This document shows, one piece after another, positions 34,371 through 42,499 of a DNA stretch of 64,000 nucleotides. The notes under the pieces were generated by a model. That model saw only the letters and a list, made by a program, of their open reading frames with translations. It was not told the DNA's origin and did not search any database. A program made the translations under genes and the position numbers. Numbering within the stretch: position 1 is the stretch's first letter; each line of letters opens with the position of its first letter. The DNA is taken from positions 1-64,000 of the forward strand of contig JBDRHL010000190.1 in assembly GCA_043816955.1 (NCBI GenBank), given 5' to 3'. This DNA comes from JBDRHL01 sp043816955. Lineage in GTDB: Bacteria > Planctomycetota > Phycisphaerae > Sedimentisphaerales > CAYZTY01.

Positions 34371-35261
34371 CTATTTCGGCTGTAGTTGCGGCATTTCCTT
34401 GAGCAGATTGAACGGCTCACTTTGCCCGCTTAGAACAATAGTCGATCTTTCCGCCAGTATTTTCTCCAGCGCCTCAATGTTTCTCAGGAAGATCGCCAGG
34501 TCCTCATCATCTTTGAGCATTTTGTAGTATTTAGCAGCTTCAGCATCTCCGGAGCCGCGTATCGCCTTTGCGCGTGCCTCAGCGGCAGCAACAAGGATAC
34601 TCTTCTTTCTATCCGCCTGGCCTTTGATGAAGACTTCTTCGGCCTGACCTTCGGCGATGATGGCGTCGGCAATTGCCTTGCGGTCGGCGCGGATTCTGGC
34701 GAAAACAGCCTCGGTAACCTTTTCGCTTACACCAAGCTGTTTGATTCCGACGGTTTTTATTTCGATACCGAAGGTTTTTTCAACCTGCTGTCTGAGCGCC
34801 TCAGCCATCTCGGCTTCTATCTGGTCAAATTTGATTTTTTCAGGGTTGGCGTTGACAAAATCTCCGAAATGATGCCTGCCGACGACGTTGTTCTGAGCGG
34901 CGCGGAGAAGACTGTAAAGGTGCTTTTCTGCGTCCCTGACCGTCCCGACTTTTTCGAGAAATATGCGGGGATCGCCGATCTTCCAGACCACATAAGAAGT
35001 TACAACTATTGATGCACCGCCTCTCGTGGTGGTCTCTTCCAGGACGCCTTCGTAGAGCCGCAGCCTGGAGTCAAAGACGTGGATCCTTTCGATCGGCCAG
35101 GGTAATTTCCAGTAAAGTCCGGGTTCGGTCAGAGGCCTTTTCGGTTCGCCGAATCGGGTAACGACCACCGATTGGGTTTCACGCACCTGGAACGAGACAG
35201 CCAAAAGTATAAGAATAGCTACGACCAGAACTACAAAAACTGTAACAGCTAGGTTTTTCAT
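34371..35261 (-). CDS. hflC: HflC-like SPFH/band 7 protein
   Basis: A 296-residue protein of normal HflC length. An N-terminal membrane helix ('TVFVVLVVAILILLAVSF') is followed by 'VVVTRFGEPKRPLTEPGLYW', the SPFH core, the conserved 'ADRKAIADAIIAEGQAEEV' helix and 'RGSGDAEAAKYYKML'. It pairs with HflK as the FtsH-regulating complex. The ATG overlaps the stop of the upstream large SPFH gene by four bases (ATGA), and the HflK gene follows after 21 bases. All three are therefore translated together and probably assemble with one another. Confidence 0.9.
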   Translation of the reverse strand: MKNLAVTVFVVLVVAILILLAVSFQVRETQSVVVTRFGEPKRPLTEPGLYWKLPWPIERIHVFDSRLRLYEGVLEETTTRGGASIVVTSYVVWKIGDPRIFLEKVGTVRDAEKHLYSLLRAAQNNVVGRHHFGDFVNANPEKIKFDQIEAEMAEALRQQVEKTFGIEIKTVGIKQLGVSEKVTEAVFARIRADRKAIADAIIAEGQAEEVFIKGQADRKKSILVAAAEARAKAIRGSGDAEAAKYYKMLKDDEDLAIFLRNIEALEKILAERSTIVLSGQSEPFNLLKEMPQLQPK

Positions 35262-37345
35262 TTCTTGGTTTCCTTTTCAATGCCCGACAGCTCATACAAA
35301 CTGGGTGTCAGTTTCTCTTTGACATCGACTTCAAATATCTGCAGGTCATTTTCGTCGGCAATGACCACATACTTCCTGATCGACGCGAGGGTTCCTTCCA
35401 GCATGGCTAATCGCAGCTGTTGTTTGTAGATTTTCTCAGCGGCCTGATAAGCCTTAAGCTGCTCGGCAAAACGCAGGCCGGTTGCCTTTGCAAGCGTTGA
35501 TTTTTCCCACGCATAGCTTTGCGCCTCGCTCAACTGGGCAAAAACCTTCCCGCTGGCATTATTGAAGGCTTTTTCAAGTTCCTGCCCGGCCCGGGCCGTC
35601 GCAGCAGAAGTGCTGTCAGCCTGTTCGAGGTCTTTATGCCGCTGGTAAAGTTCGCACAGCTTGTCCGCCGCCTCGACAGAACCTGCCAGTGAACTTAATG
35701 TTTTCTTGCTGTAACCCTGTGCATCAAGGATCCTGGCCTGTTTTTGCTGCACAGACGCGATTACCGCCTGATAATCCCCGGCAACTTTCGGCGGCGGGTG
35801 GACACCCTGCAAACCGACAAAGATGATTTCCACGCCCAGGCCTGCCTTGTCTGCGGCGGCCTGGATACGTTCAACAAGCACCCCGGCGGCTGCTCCCCGT
35901 CCTGCGCCGAGAAGGCTCTCGCCGCGATCCTGAGAAGCAGGGTTCGAAGAACTCTGCTCATCCAGCTCCGATTCGATTTTTGCGCTGGCTGCTAACTGCA
36001 CAAGCTGACGATAACAGATAGCTTCGAGGACTTTTTCGGAATCCTCGTGATTGTACAGGAACGAGTAAAGATCTTTCACGTGATATTGCACGGGCACAGC
36101 GGCGCGAACCAGGCTGACGGGGACGGCAACTTCCCCGCTGTAGGCTTCTTCAGTGCCCGTCGCCACCATGATATTGTATTCCTGCTGATAATGCTCGACA
36201 TCCCAAAGGAGAGGTTCATTCTGATCACCATCACGGTCTTTGGGTACAAAGCCTATATTTATCTGCCTGATCTTTTTAACAGGGTACTTGTAAACGATGT
36301 CAATCGGCCAGGGAAATTTCAAATGCAATCCCGGCCCGATACTGCCTGTCTGCCGGCATTGCACCGCTTTGCCGAACCGCTCCAGGATTGCCTCTTCATC
36401 AGGTCTTACTACGAAGAGGGCGCTGAGCAGGTAAAGCACGACTACGGAAAAGAGCACTAGCGGAACAATGGCTTGTGCTATGAGCTTGTAAAACCATGTC
36501 TGGGATACCTTGAAACCGAACTGGTAATCCAGGGCGCCGGCAGCGGTGTGGATTATCTGTCCAGGCTCACAGACCATTCCCAGCAGCCTGCTGTCAAATG
36601 CAGCCCGAGCGTATTGTTCCCCGGCCCTGGGTCTGTAAATGTCCAGAACGATATTCAGGGCTGTCTCAACGCCCAGAATGATCAAAAGTACCGGTATTGC
36701 GTATCGCAGCACGGCCAGGATGATTGCAAACTTAAACTGAAACAAGGCTAGTCCAATTGCCAGCAGGAAAGCCAGCACGGCACAGCAAAGCATATAGCTT
36801 GCACCGGAGCGTAACGGTTTCCAGCCGGTCTGTGCGGACATGCCAAGTGTGTATCTTGAAATAATGAAACTGACAAACGCAATAGCCGTCATATAAACGG
36901 CATTTACAAGAGGCTGCTTTATTGCCAGTTCCTCCGGCAGTGCAGCGAGCCTGAAAAGATACAGCCCGATGGTTATCATATAGACGGCTATGATGCCGGC
37001 GAAAACGGGAATGAACCACTTTTCCAGCAGTTGCAGCCGGCGCTGTGCGGTTGCGAAGAGTTCACCGCTTTCGGCATGTGTCTGAAATATTGTCATGCCC
37101 TCGGGGCTTTTGGCGAGCTGGGCGATATCAAGCTTTTCACGCTCTGCCAGGCTTCTCTGGTGGAACTGAACCCAGAGCACAAACCAGATAAGCAGCGTAG
37201 CCAGCAGCAGCCAGCCCAGATCAAAAACCGACACCGAACCGCTCCAGCGGCTGAGGATAAAACTGACAATGGTGAACACGGTGCTGATAACCAGACCGGT
37301 TACTGCTGTATGTTCTGCCCGCTTTTGCGAGATTCTCATGTTCAA
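35258..37345 (-). CDS. Large polytopic SPFH/band 7 protein (HflK-like with an N-terminal membrane domain)
   Basis: A 695-residue protein. Residues 1-315 contain about seven or eight hydrophobic helices, unlike ordinary HflK. Residues of about 315-560 form an HflK-type SPFH domain ('VVRPDEEAILERFGKAVQ', 'GLHLKFPWPIDIVYKYP'). The rest is a coiled coil ('AAEKIYKQQLRLAMLEGTL'). This is a third SPFH protein in addition to HflK and HflC, with an added membrane part, and it heads the long minus-strand operon. I expect it to be part of the same membrane cage. No stress-responsive site is evident upstream beyond the GTAC-rich repeats at 37382-37460. Confidence 0.78.
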   Translation of the reverse strand: MNMRISQKRAEHTAVTGLVISTVFTIVSFILSRWSGSVSVFDLGWLLLATLLIWFVLWVQFHQRSLAEREKLDIAQLAKSPEGMTIFQTHAESGELFATAQRRLQLLEKWFIPVFAGIIAVYMITIGLYLFRLAALPEELAIKQPLVNAVYMTAIAFVSFIISRYTLGMSAQTGWKPLRSGASYMLCCAVLAFLLAIGLALFQFKFAIILAVLRYAIPVLLIILGVETALNIVLDIYRPRAGEQYARAAFDSRLLGMVCEPGQIIHTAAGALDYQFGFKVSQTWFYKLIAQAIVPLVLFSVVVLYLLSALFVVRPDEEAILERFGKAVQCRQTGSIGPGLHLKFPWPIDIVYKYPVKKIRQINIGFVPKDRDGDQNEPLLWDVEHYQQEYNIMVATGTEEAYSGEVAVPVSLVRAAVPVQYHVKDLYSFLYNHEDSEKVLEAICYRQLVQLAASAKIESELDEQSSSNPASQDRGESLLGAGRGAAAGVLVERIQAAADKAGLGVEIIFVGLQGVHPPPKVAGDYQAVIASVQQKQARILDAQGYSKKTLSSLAGSVEAADKLCELYQRHKDLEQADSTSAATARAGQELEKAFNNASGKVFAQLSEAQSYAWEKSTLAKATGLRFAEQLKAYQAAEKIYKQQLRLAMLEGTLASIRKYVVIADENDLQIFEVDVKEKLTPSLYELSGIEKETKK

Positions 37346-37407
37346 TTTCCTAATCCCAGCCAGTGAATAACAGAATTGCCGGTACAGTAGTATTGACTGC
37401 TAAGTAC

Positions 37408-37441
37408 TTTACAAATCACAGATTTGGTACTATAACAGTAC
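37408..37441 (+). promoter_or_regulatory. Promoter with overlapping GTACT/AGTAC operator-like repeat
   Basis: TTTACA (37408-37413) and TATAAC (37431-37436) are 17 bases apart, five of six matches each. A perfect inverted repeat, GTACT-N5-AGTAC (37427-37441), covers the -10. GTAC recurs five times between 37382 and 37458, in the space between divergent transcription units. This would suit a repressor site shared by both, which is an inference. Confidence 0.5.
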
Positions 37442-37477
37442 AAAGTTAAATAGTGTACAATAAAATTTGTGAAAACC

Positions 37478-38443
37478 ATGATTAACAAACTTCTTACAAT
37501 CGCAAAAAACACGTTCACAGAAACGCTGCGGCAGCCGGTTTATGCCGTCATCATTGTCGCAACAGTGCTGATTTTCATCATCAGCCCCTCGCTGACTATG
37601 TTTACATTAAAAGACGACAATAAGCTGTTGCAGGAGATAGGGTTATCTACGCTATTCTTAGCAGGGTTGTTCATAGCAATTTTTACCGCTTCCAAGGCTG
37701 TAAGTGAAGAAATTGAGAGCAAAACTATATCCACGGTTCTTGCCAAACCAGTGCAGCGTCCGGTCTTTATTATCGGCAAATTTTTCGGTGTAACTGCAGC
37801 ATTGGTTCTCGAACACTATATCTGCAGCATAGCCTTGCTGATGATGCTCCGCCACGGTGTCCTGGAATCGGCTTCGGATACACATGACTGGACGGTTATA
37901 AGTGCCGGGGGAGTCTGCATACTGATTACCGTGTTTCTAACTGCTTTTCTTAACTACTTTTATGACTGGAAGTTCTCATCGACCGCAATAGTTACCGGAG
38001 CTGTTACCGTAACAGTGGCAATTGTGTTTCTGTATTTTATTGACCGTAATTGGAGATTTAATCCCGCCGGCAATGCTATCAGTATTTTTAACGTATACGG
38101 CTCAATCCTGCTGCTGCTGGGGCTTGTGATATTCGTCGCTGTGGCAGTTGCGCTGTCAACCCGCTTCAACATTATAGTAACGCTGACCTTTTGCATTGGT
38201 ATCTTCCTGCTGGGGCTTGTTAATGATTACCTGTTCGGCAGATTCGCCGATGTGTATATGTGGGCGAAAATCGGAAGGGCAATATTGCCGAATTTACAGG
38301 TTTTCTGGATTAGCGACGCTATATATGAAGGCAGTGAGATACCAAGTAAATACCTTCTTATAAGTACCTCTTATGCAGCTTGTTATGCCACAGGAATCAT
38401 CTTTTTGTCGATCGCCCTGTTCCAGCGCCGGCAGGTTGGCTAG
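37478..38443 (+). CDS. ABC-2 type transporter permease
   Basis: A 321-residue membrane protein with six predicted helices; its early part ('TISTVLAKPVQRPVFIIGKF') matches the permease at 28465. A GTG at 37469 is in frame; the ATG at 37478 is preferred because it aligns with the conserved start, but neither has a good ribosome binding site. No ATPase gene is adjacent, so it may use the ATP-binding protein at 29828. It diverges from the SPFH/metal/ABC operon across a region with GTAC repeats and converges with the acetyltransferase gene. Confidence 0.8.
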   Translation: MINKLLTIAKNTFTETLRQPVYAVIIVATVLIFIISPSLTMFTLKDDNKLLQEIGLSTLFLAGLFIAIFTASKAVSEEIESKTISTVLAKPVQRPVFIIGKFFGVTAALVLEHYICSIALLMMLRHGVLESASDTHDWTVISAGGVCILITVFLTAFLNYFYDWKFSSTAIVTGAVTVTVAIVFLYFIDRNWRFNPAGNAISIFNVYGSILLLLGLVIFVAVAVALSTRFNIIVTLTFCIGIFLLGLVNDYLFGRFADVYMWAKIGRAILPNLQVFWISDAIYEGSEIPSKYLLISTSYAACYATGIIFLSIALFQRRQVG

Positions 38444-38517
38444 CTCGATTGTTATAACATATTGCAGTTAATGACATTATAGCACTTTATTGTTATGGGT
38501 TGCCGTTTAACACTTGG

Positions 38518-38565
38518 GCCTGACTTTATCTGGTCAGGCGATGACCGCCCGGCTGGTCTGTTTTT
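38518..38565 (+). terminator. Double stem-loop terminator after the permease gene
   Basis: GCCTGAC (38518-38524) pairs perfectly with GTCAGGC (38533-38539). A second stem, GACC/GGTC (38543-38546, 38555-38558), is followed by TGTTTTT. It separates the permease from the convergent acetyltransferase gene. Confidence 0.5.
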
Positions 38566-38590
38566 CTGGTAACGTTTTGATTGTCCCTGC

Positions 38591-39046
38591 TTATGTCAAA
38601 TTGCGAATGACTGCCGTCTCGTCACATCGATCCTGTTTTGGACACCTTGCGCAGTCGCTCCAGACCTTCATGGGCAATTGCTCTTTTTGAATGACATCAA
38701 AGCCCAGCTTTTCGAAAAACTGCGGCTCAAGGGTAAGCGCAAAAACCCTTGTCAAGCCGATTTCCTTTGCCTGATTCACTGCGGCGTCAACCAGCGCCCT
38801 GCCGATGCCCTTTCCGGTGCAGTCTTTGTCGATAGCAAGAGACTTAATCTCCGCAAGATCGGACCAGATAATCTGCAGTGAGCAGCATCCGATGATGCGC
38901 CCGTCGTCTTCAGCAACTTTGAAAGTCTGGAGCCTCTCATAGATGTCCGCTTTTGTCCGGAACAGCATCCGGTCCAGCTCACCATAGTATGTTATCAGTG
39001 AAAAGACACCCTCGACATCAGCTATTGTTGCATCACGTACCTGCAT
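38591..39046 (-). CDS. GNAT acetyltransferase, short ArgA-like (N-acetylglutamate synthase candidate)
   Basis: A 151-residue single GNAT domain with the acetyl-CoA-binding 'CTGKGIGRALVDAAVNQA' and the family ending 'FFEKLGFDVIQKEQLPMKVW'. A cysteine triad (Cys132, 135, 141) follows, as in the short N-acetylglutamate synthases found in bacteria that lack full ArgA and in ArgH-ArgA fusions. It would acetylate glutamate for arginine synthesis. An argH gene is present at 57588, but not adjacent. The triad may bind a metal. Substrate remains an inference from sequence similarity. Confidence 0.78.
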   Translation of the reverse strand: MQVRDATIADVEGVFSLITYYGELDRMLFRTKADIYERLQTFKVAEDDGRIIGCCSLQIIWSDLAEIKSLAIDKDCTGKGIGRALVDAAVNQAKEIGLTRVFALTLEPQFFEKLGFDVIQKEQLPMKVWSDCARCPKQDRCDETAVIRNLT

Positions 39047-39160
39047 AGCCTAAAATATACCCGCAAAAGCCCATTTTACAATACTAATCTGCCTGCAAAT
39101 CGATACAGCCCCTTTTGTCCTGTAACAGTCTCGGGTTTTTTTTCGATTGACTCGCAGAAT

Positions 39161-39193
39161 CCCCGGTGAGATAGACAAGGTCATCTCGCGGGG
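39161..39193. repeat. Imperfect hairpin in intergenic sequence
   Basis: CCCCGGTGAGAT (39161-39172) pairs with ATCTCGCGGGG (39183-39193) except for a small internal loop. The 39047-39431 stretch has no gene; besides this hairpin and the palindrome at 39312 it contains a dispersed-repeat-like 'ACCACAGATTAACACAGA' near 39271. No T-tract follows. Confidence 0.45.
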
Positions 39194-39311
39194 TTAATGA
39201 ATTTCCGGCTTGTGTTTGGTGAGAATTGAAGGCAAGTATGCCGTCAAATATGGTTTCAGTTGTATTGTAACCACAGATTAACACAGATTTTTGCGGATTT
39301 TATTATTTGTC

Positions 39312-39331
39312 ATTCCTGCGAATGCAGGAAT
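39312..39331. repeat. REP-like palindrome ATTCCTGC-GAAT-GCAGGAAT
   Basis: Eight-base arms around GAAT are perfectly complementary. This motif resembles short repeats dispersed in many environmental genomes. Only one copy is seen in this window. Confidence 0.6.
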
Positions 39332-39431
39332 CTATTCACTGGGGTGATATGCAATACGATATACTAGCGACGAGCGACTAATTCACCGCGGGGACTATTT
39401 GCTCGGAATTCACCGGAAAAATGAGTTGTCA

Positions 39432-39995
39432 TTAATTTCCGATTAAAGCTATAGGCTTCCATGTCTTACCTGGTCTATTGTATTCCCATTCCCCCTCGAA
39501 GAAATATTTCCTGTTGCTGGAGATTTCTTTATAATCTATTCTCACTTTTCTTAATAATTGTACTTCTGGATTGTCTATTATTGTCTTTAAATCATAGTCT
39601 ATTGTATATGTTACTTGATTTGTTTTTGGGTCAAGGGGATAAATCAATTGTTTTTTCTCAAGTATGTCAGTTTTTAATATTTCAGAAGTTTTATGTCCGG
39701 TAGCATTTTTTTTGATTGCGATATAGGTATATTCTTCTTTAACTATTTCCGCAGGTGCATTTATACACAATTTCATAAGTGTTTTTATGTCAATAGCAAT
39801 TTTACTATTTTCTAGATAAGCAAAGGTTAGTGCACAGACATAAGGTCTGTGTGAAGCAATAGTATCCCTTATCGACACTCGCATTGAGTATATAGCAACA
39901 ATGACGGCTACAAGAGCAATTATTGTGGGTGCCCATTCCAATAAGAATGGTGCTGCTTTTGGCCAGTTTTCGACAATCACTTTTACTGGTTCCAT
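39432..39995 (-). CDS. Small membrane-anchored protein of unknown function
   Basis: A 187-residue protein with one membrane helix (about 20-40, 'WAPTIIALVAVIVAIYSM') and a soluble C-terminal domain rich in beta strands, with alternating Lys/Ile segments. I do not recognise a family. The arrangement of a short tail, one helix and a beta-rich domain resembles single-span proteins of mobile or accessory regions. It has its own promoter with an overlapping 15-bp palindrome (40014-40030), so it is probably repressed under most conditions. AT content is higher than in neighbouring housekeeping genes, and REP-like repeats flank it, consistent with acquisition. Confidence 0.6.
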   Translation of the reverse strand: MEPVKVIVENWPKAAPFLLEWAPTIIALVAVIVAIYSMRVSIRDTIASHRPYVCALTFAYLENSKIAIDIKTLMKLCINAPAEIVKEEYTYIAIKKNATGHKTSEILKTDILEKKQLIYPLDPKTNQVTYTIDYDLKTIIDNPEVQLLRKVRIDYKEISSNRKYFFEGEWEYNRPGKTWKPIALIGN

Positions 39996-40013
39996 TTTAT
40001 CAACCTAACAATG

Positions 40014-40030
40014 ATTATACAGTCTGTATA
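40014..40030 (-). promoter_or_regulatory. TATAAT -10 with overlapping 15-bp palindrome
   Basis: On the minus strand a consensus TATAAT (40014-40019) lies 19 bases before the ATG at 39995. TATACAG-N-CTGTATA (40016-40030), arms perfectly complementary, covers it. A weak -35 (TTTACC) is 15 bases upstream. A dimeric repressor could block this promoter. Confidence 0.5.
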
Positions 40031-40128
40031 AAACGGTAAACACAAACTGTTTCCACCAGTTGTCTATCTCCGTTCCCAGCCTGTATTTATATCTTCTTTG
40101 TCAGCTTTTATAATACCTTCACCCTCCC

Positions 40129-40191
40129 GGCCAGCCCATTCGACAAGGCTTCGACGGTGAGCTCATCCGAACCGCTCAGGGTTAGCTGGCC
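40129..40191. repeat. REP-like palindromic element
   Basis: GGCCAGC (40129-40135) and GCTGGCC (40185-40191) are perfect inverted arms, with the inner palindrome TGAGCTCA and GC-rich 'TCGACGGTGAGCTCATCCGA' between. It touches the stop codon of the MNT-HEPN gene. The sequence is more GC-rich than its surroundings and resembles dispersed intergenic repeats; it could also end transcription. Confidence 0.55.
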
Positions 40192-41048
40192 TAAGCATAG
40201 GATTCTATTTTCTCCCTGCAGACCTTTTTTGTCAGTTTCTGTAATATTTTTACTCGTTTAGCCAAGTATTCAAGCTGTTTTTTTGTGATTCTGTACGAGG
40301 CCCTGTAGCGGGCGTCGATATAGGCCTTTTTCAATAAATTAAAGGCTTGTTCCTCGCTCTTCGTCGCTCTTGGGAAGGCCTTCAAAAATCGCGGGTCGAA
40401 GCTCGCAGCCTTTCGGCCTAATTTCTCTATATCGTGGGTCTTCGGCTTATAATTAGTAAAGACCAACATAACAGCAATATAAAATCGCTCTGTGGCTTGG
40501 TGTAATTGAAAAGCTGCGTTCTTATATCTTCTCTTATCGAAGTTAATAACATAGTTATCATAAAACTCTTTAGCACTTTTGAACCACATATTGAAATCTG
40601 TTTTTGCGAGTTCAGCGCGTTGTCTGGGGGAGAGTTTTTTGATTTTGGCGAGTTTGTATTTGCCGGAATCGTAGAGGACGATGCCCTCCTTCTTGATATC
40701 GCTGAAGAAGTACCAGCCATTTTCGAGGTTGGTATTTATCTGAATGATGTGGTGGTAAATCAGGTTTACATCGGTTGGGGCACCTTTTAGCTTGTCATTT
40801 AGTTTTCTCTGGAGGCCGTCGTCGTTGGCCTGTCTTTTGGTCTCTGTTATTACGAGGATGTCGTAATCTGATTTGTATTCGTAGGTGATATGGCCTTGTT
40901 TGTATATATCTTCGACCCAGTTGCCGCGTGCATAGCTGCCGAACAGGATCAGCATCTGTACGCCGGGGTATGACTTGACGATAGTATCTGTTATGAGCTT
41001 TAGCTCCTGCTGCTTGTGCTCTGGCAGATGTGAAAGGGATTTCTTCAT
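40191..41048 (-). CDS. Nucleotidyltransferase-HEPN fusion protein (MNT-HEPN, single chain)
   Basis: A 285-residue protein. Residues of about 30-100 form a minimal nucleotidyltransferase with G37-S38 in 'LILFGSYARGNW', D61/D63 in 'KSDYDILVI' and a third acidic residue near D93. Residues of about 150-275 form a HEPN domain, with 'KPKTHDIEKL' as the usual motif. In toxin-antitoxin systems the HEPN toxin and MNT antitoxin are usually separate genes; fusions are known and often have other roles, such as antibiotic nucleotidylation. A -10 TATAAT (41067-41072) lies 19 bases upstream, giving a very short leader. No partner gene is adjacent, and REP-like sequence flanks it. Confidence 0.8.
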   Translation of the reverse strand: MKKSLSHLPEHKQQELKLITDTIVKSYPGVQMLILFGSYARGNWVEDIYKQGHITYEYKSDYDILVITETKRQANDDGLQRKLNDKLKGAPTDVNLIYHHIIQINTNLENGWYFFSDIKKEGIVLYDSGKYKLAKIKKLSPRQRAELAKTDFNMWFKSAKEFYDNYVINFDKRRYKNAAFQLHQATERFYIAVMLVFTNYKPKTHDIEKLGRKAASFDPRFLKAFPRATKSEEQAFNLLKKAYIDARYRASYRITKKQLEYLAKRVKILQKLTKKVCREKIESYA

Positions 41049-41127
41049 ACAGCGGTATTATTGCCTATTATAGCCATAGAGTAAAGGAAAAACCCGGTGT
41101 TGGTTTTGCGATTGCCACCCATTCGGC

Positions 41128-42489
41128 TTACAGATTGTATTCCTTGACCTTGCGATACAGTGTACGCTCGCCGATCCCCAGGATTTTCGCTGCCCTCTCG
41201 CGATTTCCCCCCACTTTAGCAAGCGTATCGGCGATAGCCTGTCGTTCCAGCTCGTCAAGCGTGCCTGCCTGCAGGAGATGTTGATTGCCTGAAATCAGTT
41301 GCCGGATCGAATGGATTTCCGGCGGAATATCCCTCACATCGATCCTGTCTTTATCGCACATCACAACCATTGTGCGTATACAGTTTCGAAGCTGCCGAAC
41401 GTTTCCAGGCCAGGGATATGCCTTGAGTATCTCGATTGCCCCATCTGTTATTCCGGCAATTGTCCTGCCCAGTTCGTCACATGCCTGCTTCAGGAAAAAC
41501 TCCGCCAGGACAGGGATATCCTCGGTACGATCTCGAAGCGGCGGGACGGTGATGCTGACGCCCTTGATGCGGAAATACAAATCTTGCCGGAATTTTTTTT
41601 CTTCGATAAGCATTGCCAGGTCATGATTGGTTGCACTGATCAGCCGCACATCAACTACCACGCGCCTGGCAGAGCCCACAGGAGTAACAACACCGTCCTC
41701 AAGAACGCGAAGCAGCTTGGCCTGCATGTTCAGAGGCATATCACCGATCTCATCGAGGAATAACGTGCCGTTGTCTGCGATTTCAAACAGGCCTTTTCGC
41801 TCCGTCTCTGCGCCTGTAAAGGCGCCTTTGGCATGGCCGAATAATTCACTTTCGAGCAGGGACTCGGTAAGGCCGGCACAGTTGACCGGAACAAAAGAGT
41901 GGCTGCTGCGTGGGGAATTATCGTGAATAGCGTGGGCCAGCAGCTCTTTTCCCGTACCGCTTTCACCCTCGATCAGCACAGTTATATTTGTAGGACTGAC
42001 ACGCCGCAAGACTTCGGAAACGCCGTGCATAGTCGGATGATTTCCCCAAATGCCGTCAAATCTGAACTTTTCCCCGGTAACAGCGGCGGTTTTTCCTGCT
42101 CCCATTGATTTCTTTGCCGCTGTGCGTGATGCCGTTTCTACCATAGCCCGCAATTCGTCAATGTTAATGGGCTTGACGAGGTAATCATATGCACCCTGCC
42201 GGATCACATCTTTGCAGCTCTCGATAGTGGCATAAGCGGTTATCAGGATTACCTGAGTAGAAGTATGCTGCTCGTTTACCTTTGCCAGCAGATCAAGTCC
42301 GCTGATTCTGCCCCCAAGTTTCAGGTCCGTTACTACCACATCGATATTCTGGGTATTTATTACTTCGAGCGCATCTTTTCCGTTATATACAGCTATTGCC
42401 TTGCCGGAGAGTCTCTCCAGCGCCTCGACCATTCCGTCGGCATGGTCGCGCTCATCATCAACCACAAGTACTACAGTTTCTTTACCCAA
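41128..42489 (-). CDS. Sigma-54-dependent response regulator (NtrC/AtoC type)
   Basis: A 453-residue protein. The receiver has 'VLVVDDERDHADG' and phospho-Asp in 'VVVTDLKLGG'. The AAA+ domain has Walker A 'EGESGTGKELLAHAI', GAFTGA in 'GHAKGAFTGAETERKG' and 'GTLFLDEIGDMP'. A Fis-type helix-turn-helix ends it ('GIGERTLYRKVKEYNL'). The TTG start follows the kinase stop by ten bases, with GAGG upstream. It forms an operon with the histidine kinase at 42500. No target promoter can be assigned from this window. Confidence 0.95.
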   Translation of the reverse strand: MGKETVVLVVDDERDHADGMVEALERLSGKAIAVYNGKDALEVINTQNIDVVVTDLKLGGRISGLDLLAKVNEQHTSTQVILITAYATIESCKDVIRQGAYDYLVKPINIDELRAMVETASRTAAKKSMGAGKTAAVTGEKFRFDGIWGNHPTMHGVSEVLRRVSPTNITVLIEGESGTGKELLAHAIHDNSPRSSHSFVPVNCAGLTESLLESELFGHAKGAFTGAETERKGLFEIADNGTLFLDEIGDMPLNMQAKLLRVLEDGVVTPVGSARRVVVDVRLISATNHDLAMLIEEKKFRQDLYFRIKGVSITVPPLRDRTEDIPVLAEFFLKQACDELGRTIAGITDGAIEILKAYPWPGNVRQLRNCIRTMVVMCDKDRIDVRDIPPEIHSIRQLISGNQHLLQAGTLDELERQAIADTLAKVGGNRERAAKILGIGERTLYRKVKEYNL

Positions 42490-42499
42490 TTAACAAACC

